From Porticoccaceae bacterium (GTDB taxonomy: Bacteria > Pseudomonadota > Gammaproteobacteria > Pseudomonadales > Porticoccaceae), in NCBI GenBank assembly GCA_012960115.1, contig DUBX01000037.1, positions 1 through 64,000 on the forward strand: DNA of 64,000 nt. The letters run 5' to 3'. The position numbers and the translations under genes are program-made. A model generated the notes under the pieces. It was not told the DNA's origin. It saw only the letters and a program-made list of their open reading frames with translations, and searched no databases. Shown piece after piece: positions 17,142-25,808 of this stretch (position 1 is the first letter of the stretch; every line of letters begins with the position of its first letter).

Positions 17142-18134
17142 CTAGGCAACCAATATTAAGGGTAGTCGCTCGAGAAACCAGAATGCGGCAATTCCTCCTA
17201 GCCCATAAGCCAGTCCTTTGTGAATGCTGAGCAACGAGCTGCTGAGAAATTTCGCGAGGGCCAAGTTTACAGCAATTAAAACGCAAATAAAGCCGACCTG
17301 CCCGGCTTCCACTCCCAAGTTAAAAAATAATAATGCCAGTGGAATATCTGCATTGCTGAGGCCTAATTCTCCGAGCGCTCCGGCAAATCCAAAGCCATGT
17401 ATTAAGCCAAAGGCGAAAGCAATCAACCAAGGTTTAGAATGCACTAGAGTTTGTTGCCCACGATGTCCCATAATAATTTCACGAGCTAAGAAAATAATTG
17501 AGAGCGCGATTAATACTTCAATAGGGGGTCCAGGAACAGGGAATATTCCTAGAACTGCACAGGCAAGAGTTATGCTGTGGGCAATGGTGAATGCTGTGAT
17601 AGTTTTAATAAGTATCCAAAATCCTTTGAGTAGTAACAAAAGGCCGAGTACGAATAACAAGTGATCTATACCATAGAGGATGTGTTCGGCGCCCAGTTCT
17701 AAATATCGAATAGCCAGGTTTCTAATCGACCCGGCGCCTGCCTTCAATTCTGCCAGTGGAACATCAATGTAATTACCGTCACCGGGGAAATATCCGGACA
17801 CATTGTCGCCGCTATTCCAGCGAGCCACGACCACAACTCCCTGTAATCCCCAAGGGAAGGATATACTGTCGTTAATGTTCAGACTGGGATAACAGCTGAA
17901 GCGATAACTATAGCCGCCAGGTTCCAAGCCAACACAGCGTTCAGGCAATATTCGTTCTACATTGAATAGCGGCGGGACTTGCTGGTCCACTATCGATAGG
18001 CGGTATTCGTTGTTTTCCATTTCATCCATGAACACCCGGGCAACTCCAGTAACATCGATGTCATGAGCGAATACTGAAGAACTAGCAGGAATTGCGAATA
18101 AGAAGCAGAGAGCTAAAGTGAATTTTTTTGTCAT
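17142..18134 (-). CDS. HupE/UreJ-family membrane protein
   Basis: 330 residues: signal peptide, a periplasmic beta-rich domain of about 140 residues, then a HupE/UreJ_2 membrane domain with HILYGIDHLLFVLGLLLL, FTIAHSITL and GLIHGFGFAGALGELGL. The His residues in GIDHLLF, IAHSIT and IHGFGFA are the conserved metal-path candidates. HupE proteins are associated with nickel or cobalt uptake; this long subfamily with a periplasmic domain often sits next to a parvulin, as here, and its substrate is unproven. 24 bp separate it from the upstream parvulin gene. Confidence 0.85.
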   Translation of the reverse strand: MTKKFTLALCFLFAIPASSSVFAHDIDVTGVARVFMDEMENNEYRLSIVDQQVPPLFNVERILPERCVGLEPGGYSYRFSCYPSLNINDSISFPWGLQGVVVVARWNSGDNVSGYFPGDGNYIDVPLAELKAGAGSIRNLAIRYLELGAEHILYGIDHLLFVLGLLLLLKGFWILIKTITAFTIAHSITLACAVLGIFPVPGPPIEVLIALSIIFLAREIIMGHRGQQTLVHSKPWLIAFAFGLIHGFGFAGALGELGLSNADIPLALLFFNLGVEAGQVGFICVLIAVNLALAKFLSSSLLSIHKGLAYGLGGIAAFWFLERLPLILVA

Positions 18135-18158
18135 AGAGAAATATTTAGCCTAGCAGAG

Positions 18159-18965
18159 CTACTCAGACTGGGTATCATTAATAATACGAATGGAATATTT
18201 ATTCCAGAGTTCATCTACTTGTTGCTGCAGGCGCAGGTCCTCTTCCTGAGCTATCCAGTCCAGACGAACTCTATCCTCAATTTCGTTTAATGGTGCAAGG
18301 CGAGCCTCATTTCTCTCAGTTATGCGGAGCCAGTGCTGCCCTCTATTGCTAATGAATGGTCCAGACCAATCCCCAAAATTTGCTGAAAATACATTTGTAG
18401 CAAAACTTTCTTCAAAAATATTTGATAGATCAAGAAAATTTACATTGGGTAAGGGCGAGGTAGACCCTCCCGACAATTCCAATAACTCTTCAGCGTCAGC
18501 GCCACTCGAAAGTAGAGTCTGCACGATAGCAGGCAGCGCATCACGGCTCTCAAAAACCAACTCGTCTACCGAAACTGTAGATAATGTTTCGTAACGAGAG
18601 GCATTGTCCTGATAAAAACTGAATAATTCTTCCGAGCTAGGCTGGATAACATCGCCACTTAATACATGGCGCATCTTTTGAGCCAGCATGTCATAAATGC
18701 GGGCATCGTTATCCAGATCCATGGCAAAGGCTTCCTGGACCAAGATTTGCTCTTCTATAAACAAAGCTGTAATCATCTCTCGCTGTTGATCACTAACTGT
18801 TTCGCCACTATTTAATTCTTGAAGAAAAACCCTGGCGTCGATTTCGCGCTGGCTTACTTCAAGAACGTTCTCATCGTTAGCCTGTGTGAATCCATATAAA
18901 GCAAAGATTATTCCCGCTATTAAGAAGAAGTGTAGGGTAGGTTCTTGTGACCAGGATTTCAGCAT
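18159..18965 (-). CDS. Membrane-anchored parvulin-type peptidyl-prolyl isomerase (PpiC/SurA-like)
   Basis: 268 residues with one N-terminal transmembrane helix. An N-terminal helical chaperone-like segment (EREIDARVFLQEL ... IEEQILVQEAFAMDLDNDARIYDMLAQKMRH region) is typical of SurA/PpiD proteins; the parvulin domain follows with ETLSTVSVDELVFE and WSGPFISNRGQHWLRI. Acts in the periplasm on folding of exported proteins. First gene of the parvulin-HupE-BVMO run; pairing with HupE suggests it may help fold that membrane partner, which is inference. Confidence 0.8.
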   Translation of the reverse strand: MLKSWSQEPTLHFFLIAGIIFALYGFTQANDENVLEVSQREIDARVFLQELNSGETVSDQQREMITALFIEEQILVQEAFAMDLDNDARIYDMLAQKMRHVLSGDVIQPSSEELFSFYQDNASRYETLSTVSVDELVFESRDALPAIVQTLLSSGADAEELLELSGGSTSPLPNVNFLDLSNIFEESFATNVFSANFGDWSGPFISNRGQHWLRITERNEARLAPLNEIEDRVRLDWIAQEEDLRLQQQVDELWNKYSIRIINDTQSE

Positions 18966-19045
18966 AATGAGATTGTGATTCTTCCTATTTAGTTATTCTG
19001 ACATCAATGATTACTTATTGAGATAGCTAGTTATGGTTTATTGTG

Positions 19046-19098
19046 CAAATAGAGCAGATTGCTGAAATAGAGCAGATTGCTGAAATAGAGCAGAATCC
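19046..19098. repeat. 18-bp tandem repeat, about 2.9 copies
   Basis: Unit GAAATAGAGCAGATTGCT: copy 1 (19046-19063) differs at the first base, copy 2 (19064-19081) is exact, copy 3 (19082-19098) diverges after GCAGA. Located in the gap between the parvulin gene and guaB, about 157 bp before the guaB start. Confidence 0.8.
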
Positions 19099-19239
19099 GC
19101 AGGTATATAGGCGCTAGTGTGAATTCTGAATGAATTTGATTCAAGTGCTAAATTCTAGTTTTCTGGGCTAATTATCCATTCGAGCATAAGCTACTTCTAT
19201 ACAAGCTGGAATGCTCTCTGTATAATCCCTTTTTTGTAG

Positions 19240-20724
<1,485 letters not shown>

Positions 20725-20737
20725 GACGAAAATCGTT

Positions 20738-20779
20738 GAGAACTGCGTCTTGAGCTCCAAGGCATAGTTCTCTTTTTTT
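20738..20779 (+). terminator. Intrinsic terminator/attenuator between guaB and guaA
   Basis: Outer stem GAGAACT / AGTTCTC, inner CTTG / CAAG, followed by T7. It sits 14 bp past the guaB stop and 30 bp before guaA, so it should reduce guaA transcription from the guaB promoter. Confidence 0.75.
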
Positions 20780-20809
20780 ATTTTAAAAGCCAAAGATTTT
20801 AGCCAGTAG

Positions 20810-22390
20810 ATGACAGCAGCGAATATTCATAGCCAGAAAATTCTAATTCTGGATTTCGGTTCTCAATACACACAACTCATCGCGCGGCGCGTTCGCGAAA
20901 TGGGAGTCTATTGTGAAATTTGGGATTACCAAGTCGACAAAAACTTGTTTCTGGAATTTTCTCCTCAAGGGATCATTTTTTCGGGGAGCCCTGAGTCAGC
21001 CAATACCAATGAGTCGCCTCGACCGCCGAATTTCTTGTATGAAGCGGGTTTGCCTATATTGGGGATTTGCTATGGCATGCAAACCATGGCGGAGGAATTC
21101 GGTGGGAAGGTTGAAGCATCGTCGAAGTCTGAATTCGGTTTCGCGCAAGTCGATGTTACTAGTAATAATCGTTTGCTGAACGGTATCAAGGACCGCACTA
21201 ATGAAGTAGGGCAAGAACAGTTGGACGTTTGGATGAGCCATGGCGATAAAGTCACTGCCGTGCCGCCAAACTTTGAATTAGTGGCTGCCACCGAAAGCGC
21301 TCCCATTGCAGCTATGTGTGATGAGTCACGAAAATTTTATGGGATACAGTTTCATCCTGAAGTGACTCACACGGTGCAAGGACAACTCATTCTCGAGCGT
21401 TTCGTTAAAGAAATTTGCAACTGCGAATCTCTGTGGACATCAGCAAGTATTATTGAAGATGCGATTGCGACCATACGTGCCCGCGTCGGTAGTGAAAAAG
21501 TTTTACTTGGTCTTTCCGGTGGAGTTGATTCATCTGTCGTTGCAGCGCTGCTGCAAAGAGCAATTGGAGATCAGCTTACTTGTGTGTTTGTAGATAACGG
21601 TCTGCTTCGTCTCAATGAAGGCGATCAGGTCATGGCCTCTTTTGCCAAGAACATGGGCGTTAAAGTAATTCGCGCTGACGCAGAGGAATTTTTCCTCTCA
21701 AGGCTTGCTGGCGTTAGTGATCCGGAAGCGAAAAGAAAGATTATCGGCAACACATTTATTGAAATATTCGATGAAGAAGCTTCGAAATTGCAGGATGTTA
21801 ACTGGTTAGCTCAAGGAACTATTTATCCAGATGTTATCGAATCCGCTGGTTCAAAAACTGGCAAAGCTCATGTCATAAAATCTCATCACAATGTGGGTGG
21901 CCTACCAGAAGACATGAAAATGGAGTTAGTGGAGCCACTGCGTGAACTGTTTAAAGACGAAGTGCGCAAAATCGGCTTGGAGTTGGGCTTACCTTATGAC
22001 ATGGTTTACCGGCATCCATTCCCTGGGCCTGGGCTCGGGGTTCGTGTCTTGGGAGAAGTTAAGAAAGAGTATTGTGACATTCTCAGACTGGCAGACGCGA
22101 TTTTCATGGAAGAACTACACAGATCTGATTGTTACAACAAAGTTAGTCAGGCTTTTGCTGTGTTTTTGCCAGTTAAAAGTGTTGGAGTGGTAGGGGATTC
22201 ACGTCGTTATTCGTACGTAATTACACTGCGGGCTGTAGAAACGATAGATTTCATGACTGCACGTTGGGCGCGGTTGGAGCCAGAACTGTTAGAAACTATT
22301 TCTAATCGAATTATGAATGAGATAGAGGATGTCTCGCGTGTGGCTTACGATATTTCAAGTAAACCCCCGGCAACTATTGAGTGGGAGTAA
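20810..22390 (+). CDS. guaA: GMP synthase (glutamine-hydrolysing)
   Basis: 526 residues. Aminates XMP to GMP using glutamine and ATP. N-terminal class I amidotransferase with Cys87 in GICYGMQTM and FHPEVTH; ATP-pyrophosphatase P-loop [13 protein letters not shown]-terminal dimerisation domain ending PATIEWE. The full-length ending is intact although the coding sequence for its last residues (22373-22389) is the first of four direct repeats that divide the following 3.4 kb. The 3' end of guaA is a known integration site of genomic islands, and the repeats rebuild TIEWE-stop after each insertion. Confidence 0.98.
   Translation: MTAANIHSQKILILDFGSQYTQLIARRVREMGVYCEIWDYQVDKNLFLEFSPQGIIFSGSPESANTNESPRPPNFLYEAGLPILGICYGMQTMAEEFGGKVEASSKSEFGFAQVDVTSNNRLLNGIKDRTNEVGQEQLDVWMSHGDKVTAVPPNFELVAATESAPIAAMCDESRKFYGIQFHPEVTHTVQGQLILERFVKEICNCESLWTSASIIEDAIATIRARVGSEKVLLGLSGGVDSSVVAALLQRAIGDQLTCVFVDNGLLRLNEGDQVMASFAKNMGVKVIRADAEEFFLSRLAGVSDPEAKRKIIGNTFIEIFDEEASKLQDVNWLAQGTIYPDVIESAGSKTGKAHVIKSHHNVGGLPEDMKMELVEPLRELFKDEVRKIGLELGLPYDMVYRHPFPGPGLGVRVLGEVKKEYCDILRLADAIFMEELHRSDCYNKVSQAFAVFLPVKSVGVVGDSRRYSYVITLRAVETIDFMTARWARLEPELLETISNRIMNEIEDVSRVAYDISSKPPATIEWE
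22373..22389 (+). repeat. Core repeat copy 1 (guaA 3' end, candidate att site)
   Basis: ACTATTGAGTGGGAGTA, in frame with guaA, coding TIEWE and the stop. It differs from the other three copies by one base (GAG against GAA for the last Glu). Confidence 0.8.
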
Positions 22391-22424
22391 CCGTCACTCA
22401 TACACAAACACGTTGGCATTCATT

Positions 22425-23552
22425 ATGAAGAAACAAATGAAAAAATATTTAACTGCATTAGTCGGACTTTTGCTTTCAAGTTGTTCTAACCTACAAACAA
22501 CAATTGCTGAAAATGGAATCGAAGTTTCTAATAATGGAATTAACAAAAAACAATCTGAACTTATATTTGATAACACGAAATCATTTCCAAACAATACTCA
22601 ATTATCGCTTGCCTTAATTAGAAATGGGGAAATTGACTTTATTGGAATTGAAAGAACAAATGACACAATAAAGTTGATTGAAAATTATAAGAATGTTTTT
22701 GAAATCGGTTCTATAACTAAAGTATTTACCGCAACCTTATTATCAAATTTTGTTAATGACCAAAAGCTAAAATTAGATGACAACATCCAAGATTACCTTG
22801 ATTTCAAAATCAATTCCGAAAACGATATAACTTTTAAGGAGCTTGCAAATCACACTTCAGGATTTCCGAGATTACCTTCAAATCTGAACCTATTGTACCT
22901 ATTGTTTAACCAAGACAATCCTTATAAAGATTACAACAAAGAAAAGCTTGTGGATTATTTAACAAAAAAAGTCAAACTAAATCAAGAACCTGGAATTAAG
23001 TACGAATACTCTAACCTTGGTGCTGGAATTTTGGGATTTGAATTAGCATCTATTTCCAAGTCATCATATGAATCACTACTTCAAGAGAAAATATTTACAA
23101 AATATAAAATGGAAAACTCTACAAGCAAAAGAGAAAATATACAATCTGAACTCGTTAATGGATTAAAACCGAATGGAAAAACAACCTCGAATTGGGACTT
23201 TGATGTTTTAGCAGGTGGTGGAGCAATTTTGTCTACAGTAGAAGATCTATCAAAATTTGCTTTAGCTCAATTTGACAATGAGAATAATGAATTAACTCTG
23301 ACTCAAAAGCCAACATTTAAAGTAAATGACAATATGCAGATAGGACTTGGATGGCATATTTTAAAAACAGAAAACGGTGGAGAACTAATTTGGCATAATG
23401 GGGCAACTGGAGGTTATAGGTCCTCAATGGGTTTAGATATAGAAAATAAAAACGGAATAATTATACTGTCAAATGTTTCTGCATTTAACGAGAAAAGCGA
23501 AAATATTGACCAATTACTTTTCGAACTGATAGAAACATTGGATGAGAAATAA
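22425..23552 (+). CDS. Beta-lactamase-family serine hydrolase, lipoprotein
   Basis: 375 residues from the ATG at 22425 (a second ATG at 22437 is possible). The signal peptide ends in a lipobox (LLSSC), so it is likely lipid-anchored. Class C/penicillin-binding-like catalytic motifs: SITK (FEIGSITKVF) near residue 97, YSN (YEYSNLGAG), and HNGATGGYRS as the third HxG motif. Such proteins include esterases, D-aminopeptidases and class C beta-lactamases; antibiotic hydrolysis is not shown. Base composition is strikingly A+T-rich and Asn/Lys-rich compared with guaA, pointing to acquisition from a low-GC donor, for instance Bacteroidota. Sole gene of the first segment. Confidence 0.85.
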   Translation: MKKQMKKYLTALVGLLLSSCSNLQTTIAENGIEVSNNGINKKQSELIFDNTKSFPNNTQLSLALIRNGEIDFIGIERTNDTIKLIENYKNVFEIGSITKVFTATLLSNFVNDQKLKLDDNIQDYLDFKINSENDITFKELANHTSGFPRLPSNLNLLYLLFNQDNPYKDYNKEKLVDYLTKKVKLNQEPGIKYEYSNLGAGILGFELASISKSSYESLLQEKIFTKYKMENSTSKRENIQSELVNGLKPNGKTTSNWDFDVLAGGGAILSTVEDLSKFALAQFDNENNELTLTQKPTFKVNDNMQIGLGWHILKTENGGELIWHNGATGGYRSSMGLDIENKNGIIILSNVSAFNEKSENIDQLLFELIETLDEK

Positions 23553-23847
23553 AGGAAGAGCCAACTGTATAAAACCGGCGTCTACCGAAAATTCAGATTA
23601 ACGGGTGGGAATAAAAAGGATTGTGTTGCGGTCCGTGCTTCCAATGCTCGACTTCATAGACTTTGTTACAAATATGCCAACTAGTGACACAGGGAGTCGC
23701 AAATCATCGAGTATTTCTTCTAGTTGCCCTAAGAAACCTATTAGATCGAGGTTAAAATTCAGATCCAAAGTTTGTAACTAAAAATGATAACTTTGTTGAA
23801 AACAAAGAGGAAATGTAAGAGAGGAAATTGATTAATGGATAAAAATA

Positions 23848-23866
23848 GTTACAAAGAAGTTACAAA
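23848..23866 (+). repeat. GTTACAAA doublet, 11-bp pitch, before core copy 2
   Basis: Two GTTACAAA copies 11 bp apart, about one helical turn. The surrounding 23 bp match the segment-3 doublet (25717-25735) with one mismatch, and the distance to the core is 54 bp here and 52 bp there. Candidate recombinase arm site. Confidence 0.6.
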
Positions 23867-23881
23867 GTCTAATTATAGAGC

Positions 23882-23903
23882 CTGTAAAATATTGATTTTA
23901 CAG
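23882..23903. repeat. Palindrome TGTAAAAT-N4-ATTTTACA upstream of core copy 2
   Basis: Nine-base arms (C plus TGTAAAAT) around ATTG, ending 17 bp before the core repeat. The half-site recurs in the palindrome at 24111-24128. Confidence 0.7.
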
Positions 23904-23920
23904 TATATTTTAGTAACGTA

Positions 23921-23937
23921 ACTATTGAGTGGGAATA
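23921..23937 (+). repeat. Core repeat copy 2
   Basis: ACTATTGAGTGGGAATA followed by G, so that it still reads TIEWE-stop (TAG). Boundary of segments 1 and 2. Confidence 0.85.
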
Positions 23938-24110
23938 GTTGCAAATCTAACAAACCCTCTAGAATCAACCCGTTCAGACCATTAAAAGTGTGACAAACTC
24001 TGTCAAAGCAACGAAAGAATGCGGGTTTCAGAGCACTAAAAACAAAGATATAGCAAACTCTTGCTACTATTGAATCTCATAAGTTGAATTGATATTTCAT
24101 CTTGATATTA

Positions 24111-24128
24111 TGTAAAATATATTTTACA
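24111..24128. promoter_or_regulatory. Perfect palindrome TGTAAAAT-AT-ATTTTACA, putative operator
   Basis: 18-bp perfect palindrome 34 bp before the start of the membrane-protein/XRE gene pair; a further TGTAAAAA half-site follows at 24132-24139. Position and symmetry fit an operator for the XRE protein encoded in the same segment. Confidence 0.55.
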
Positions 24129-24161
24129 ATATGTAAAAATATTTATACATGGAGTTGGATG

Positions 24162-24608
24162 ATGAGTATGTCGTATAAGGAAAAAAGTTTAATTGCCTCT
24201 CTGAGTGCTACGTTATTAGTGTTTGGATGGTATTTTTATCAAGTTTTTTCAAATCAAATGTTTAATATTGGACATGAATTTACGTTCAATGACATTTTTA
24301 GACCAATTATTCTAATCGTGGTATTGGAGATTATTATTCAATCTTTTTTGGCAGGAAAGGATAAAAATAAAGAAGATGAAAGAGATGCACTGATTGAATT
24401 AACTTCTTACAGAAATGGTTACTGGGTTCTGAGTATAGGAGTATGGTTTCTATTGATACAACTTTTGTATGTTGGAAGTGGTGGTTGGTATGATATTTTG
24501 GAAAATTCGTCCCCCGCATTTATACCCCATTTGTTACTACTATTTTTTGTTCTAGCAGAAGTGACTAATTTCATTACCCAGCTCTACCATTACCGCAAAG
24601 GTATTTAA
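24162..24608 (+). CDS. Small membrane protein paired with an XRE regulator
   Basis: 148 residues; ATG at 24162 follows GGAG by 7 nt (24159 and 24168 are alternatives). Four predicted transmembrane segments: SLSATLLVFGWYFYQ, DIFRPIILIVVLEIIIQS, YWVLSIGVWFLLIQLL and HLLLLFFVLAEVTNF, with a charged loop AGKDKNKEDERDALIEL between the second and third. The KEDERD loop resembles small membrane proteins (DUF2178-like) often found just before a tiny HTH regulator, as here. Function unknown. A+T-rich. The stop is one base before the TTG start of the XRE gene. Confidence 0.75.
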   Translation: MSMSYKEKSLIASLSATLLVFGWYFYQVFSNQMFNIGHEFTFNDIFRPIILIVVLEIIIQSFLAGKDKNKEDERDALIELTSYRNGYWVLSIGVWFLLIQLLYVGSGGWYDILENSSPAFIPHLLLLFFVLAEVTNFITQLYHYRKGI

Positions 24609-24609
24609 G

Positions 24610-24816
24610 TTGTCTAAGAGTTTAAGTAACAACATTAGAAAATTAAGATTTGAGGCAGACGAAATGTCTCAGCAAACTTTAGCAGACAAAGTGGGTGTAA
24701 CTCGGCAAACAATATTTGCCATTGAAAAAGACAAATACTCCCCATCCTTAGAAGTTGCTTTTAAAATATCCAATGTATTCAAAGTCCCTTTAGAAGAAGT
24801 TTTTATTTATGATTAA
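24610..24816 (+). CDS. XRE-family helix-turn-helix regulator, single domain
   Basis: 68 residues, TTG start at 24610 placed one base after the upstream stop. Entire protein is a Cro/CI-type HTH: NNIRKLRFEADEMSQQTLADKVGVTRQTI with recognition helix VTRQTIFAIEKDKYSP and the typical PLEEVF ending. No sensor domain. Probably autorepresses the two-gene operon through the palindrome at 24111-24128; this is inferred from position. No ATG fits as well, because the HTH begins immediately after the TTG. Confidence 0.85.
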   Translation: MSKSLSNNIRKLRFEADEMSQQTLADKVGVTRQTIFAIEKDKYSPSLEVAFKISNVFKVPLEEVFIYD

Positions 24817-24880
24817 TAAGAATGAGAAAATATTTAGCTCAAAATGGGGGTTGTTTTTTTGAGATCGTAATAGTTACAAC

Positions 24881-24926
24881 ACACTTTATTAAAGTGTCTC
24901 TCAAACCCTTGTGCTATAAGGGTTTG
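24881..24926. repeat. Two inverted repeats at the end of segment 2
   Basis: ACACTTTA-T-TAAAGTGT (24881-24897) and CAAACCCTT-N7-AAGGGTTTG (24902-24926). They resemble terminators without a strong T run. The CTCTCAAACCC element repeats at 24947-24957 before core copy 3. Confidence 0.7.
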
Positions 24927-24951
24927 TAAAACACCAACTAACGCACCTCTC

Positions 24952-24975
24952 AAACCCTTATAAACACTGGGGTTT
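24952..24975. repeat. AAACCC/GGGTTT inverted repeat before core copy 3
   Basis: AAACCC (24952-24957) and GGGTTT (24970-24975), followed by TT, 11 bp before the core. Equivalent in place to the inverted repeats before copies 2 and 4; it may also end transcription of the XRE operon. Confidence 0.6.
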
Positions 24976-24986
24976 TTCTCATGTCT

Positions 24987-25003
24987 ACTATTGAGTGGGA
25001 ATA
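24987..25003 (+). repeat. Core repeat copy 3
   Basis: ACTATTGAGTGGGAATA plus A: TIEWE-stop (TAA). Boundary of segments 2 and 3. Confidence 0.85.
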
Positions 25004-25030
25004 AGCAGAATTAGAATTTATGGAGCAGAT

Positions 25031-25126
25031 ATGTTGGAAATGAAGCAAGAATGTTTAGAGTGCGGTTGTGTGTTAGCACTAGATTCAACGCGCGCCTATA
25101 ATAAAACACAATCTATTGCAGGATAA
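25031..25126 (+). pseudogene. DUF1272 N-terminal fragment
   Basis: 31-codon frame with ATG at 25031, 6 nt after GGAGC. It reads MLEMKQECLECGCVLALDST, recalling the start of DUF1272 proteins (MLEMK-x-CExC-x-LPxDS), but stops where the second Cys pair should come, so the zinc-binding domain is incomplete. It lies 7 bp before the phosphatase-like gene and could now act only as a leader. Recognition is from memory of the family and rests on a short match. Confidence 0.5.
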
Positions 25127-25133
25127 ATAATTT

Positions 25134-25700
25134 ATGAAATTTTCAATACGTTCTCTGTTGCTTACGATGTTAATGTACTTTTGTGTTAGTCATTCCCTAG
25201 CGCAAACTGGCTTAACCGATGACATCTATAGTCAATCCGAATCAATCGCGGATGTCATGAACTACTTTCCAATGGCTAATGGAATAGGCACAGCAGGACA
25301 ACCAACACCTGAGCAGTTTGCGCTAATAAAAGCAGCGAAATATTCAGCAGTCATTAACCTAGCAGTTGCTCAATCAGTCAACGCACTACCAAACGAAGCA
25401 AAAATAGTTACAGATTTAGATATGTCTTATCAGCATATACCTGTGCCCTGGGATGCGCCCACCGCCAGCCACGTAAAAGAATTTTTTGAGACAATGGATA
25501 TGCTTACGCAGCAAGCAGATCCAATTCTCGTTCACTGCGCAGCAAACTATCGAGCGTCTGTCTTCACCTATAAATATTTGACGCTCAGACAAGGTTTGTC
25601 GAAAGAGGATGCAGCCACCCCACTACTCAAAGAATGGCTTCCGCAAATGGATGATAATTGGAAAGCAATTATGGCGTTGAGCCTGAACGATATTGAGTAA
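25134..25700 (+). CDS. Exported DUF442/protein-tyrosine-phosphatase-like protein
   Basis: 188 residues with a signal peptide (VSHSLAQT). The body matches the DUF442-type phosphatase fold: GIGTAGQPTPEQFALIKAAKYSAVINL and the P-loop LVHCAANYRASVF (Cys, four residues, Arg, Ser spacing seen in DUF442 proteins). Some relatives are fused to sulphur dioxygenase-type hydrolases. Substrate unknown; the exported location suggests a periplasmic role. Only complete gene of segment 3, with composition closer to the host than that of segment 1. Confidence 0.8.
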   Translation: MKFSIRSLLLTMLMYFCVSHSLAQTGLTDDIYSQSESIADVMNYFPMANGIGTAGQPTPEQFALIKAAKYSAVINLAVAQSVNALPNEAKIVTDLDMSYQHIPVPWDAPTASHVKEFFETMDMLTQQADPILVHCAANYRASVFTYKYLTLRQGLSKEDAATPLLKEWLPQMDDNWKAIMALSLNDIE

Positions 25701-25716
25701 CGCCTACCATGAAAAA

Positions 25717-25735
25717 GTTACAAAGTAGTTACAAA
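25717..25735 (+). repeat. GTTACAAA doublet, 11-bp pitch, before core copy 4
   Basis: Two GTTACAAA motifs 11 bp apart, 52 bp before the core. Same arrangement as at 23848-23866. Confidence 0.6.
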
Positions 25736-25751
25736 GTCGAAAAAATGCCTC

Positions 25752-25778
25752 TGAAACCCACTATCTATAAGGGTTTCA
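25752..25778. repeat. TGAAACCC/GGGTTTCA inverted repeat before core copy 4
   Basis: Eight-base arms around 11 nt, ending 9 bp before the core; CTCTGAAACCC resembles the CTCTCAAACCC elements of segment 2. Confidence 0.7.
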
Positions 25779-25787
25779 AATTAGGCT

Positions 25788-25804
25788 ACTATTGAGTGGG
25801 AATA
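25788..25804 (+). repeat. Core repeat copy 4 (distal end of the array)
   Basis: ACTATTGAGTGGGAATA plus A: TIEWE-stop. It ends 4 bp before the next gene's ATG, so GTGGGA may act as that gene's ribosome site. Confidence 0.85.
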
Positions 25805-25808
25805 AAAA

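Larger units (their letters stand above)
23553..24161. other. Non-coding end of segment 1 and start of segment 2
   Basis: About 600 bp without a supported gene. It holds four GTTACAAA motifs (23665-23672; 23771-23778 on the other strand; 23848-23855 and 23859-23866), a palindrome, core repeat copy 2, a 13-bp partial copy (GTGGGAATAAAAA, 23605-23617) and an 11-bp partial copy (GCTACTATTGA, 24063-24073). Confidence 0.6.
22391..25787 (+). mobile_element. Tandem array of three integrase-less insertions at guaA
   Basis: Three segments (about 22391-23920, 23938-24986, 25004-25787), each delimited by the guaA-end core repeat, carry unrelated cargo: a beta-lactamase-like lipoprotein; a membrane protein with an XRE regulator; a DUF1272 fragment with a DUF442-type phosphatase. 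No recombinase is encoded within them or in the window. The arrangement fits cis-mobilisable elements (CIME-like) that accumulated by site-specific recombination. Repeats are seen directly; mobility is inferred. Confidence 0.7.

Noticed and set aside
19046-19098. CRISPR array
   Set aside because: Tandem 18-bp repeats have no spacers and no cas genes are nearby.
24881-24897. Separate regulatory palindrome ACACTTTA-T-TAAAGTGT
   Set aside because: Listed only as an inverted repeat: no partner gene or second copy supports an operator role.
22391-25787. Anti-phage defence cassette
   Set aside because: None of the cargo genes (serine hydrolase, membrane protein plus XRE, phosphatase-like) matches a defence system I recognise.
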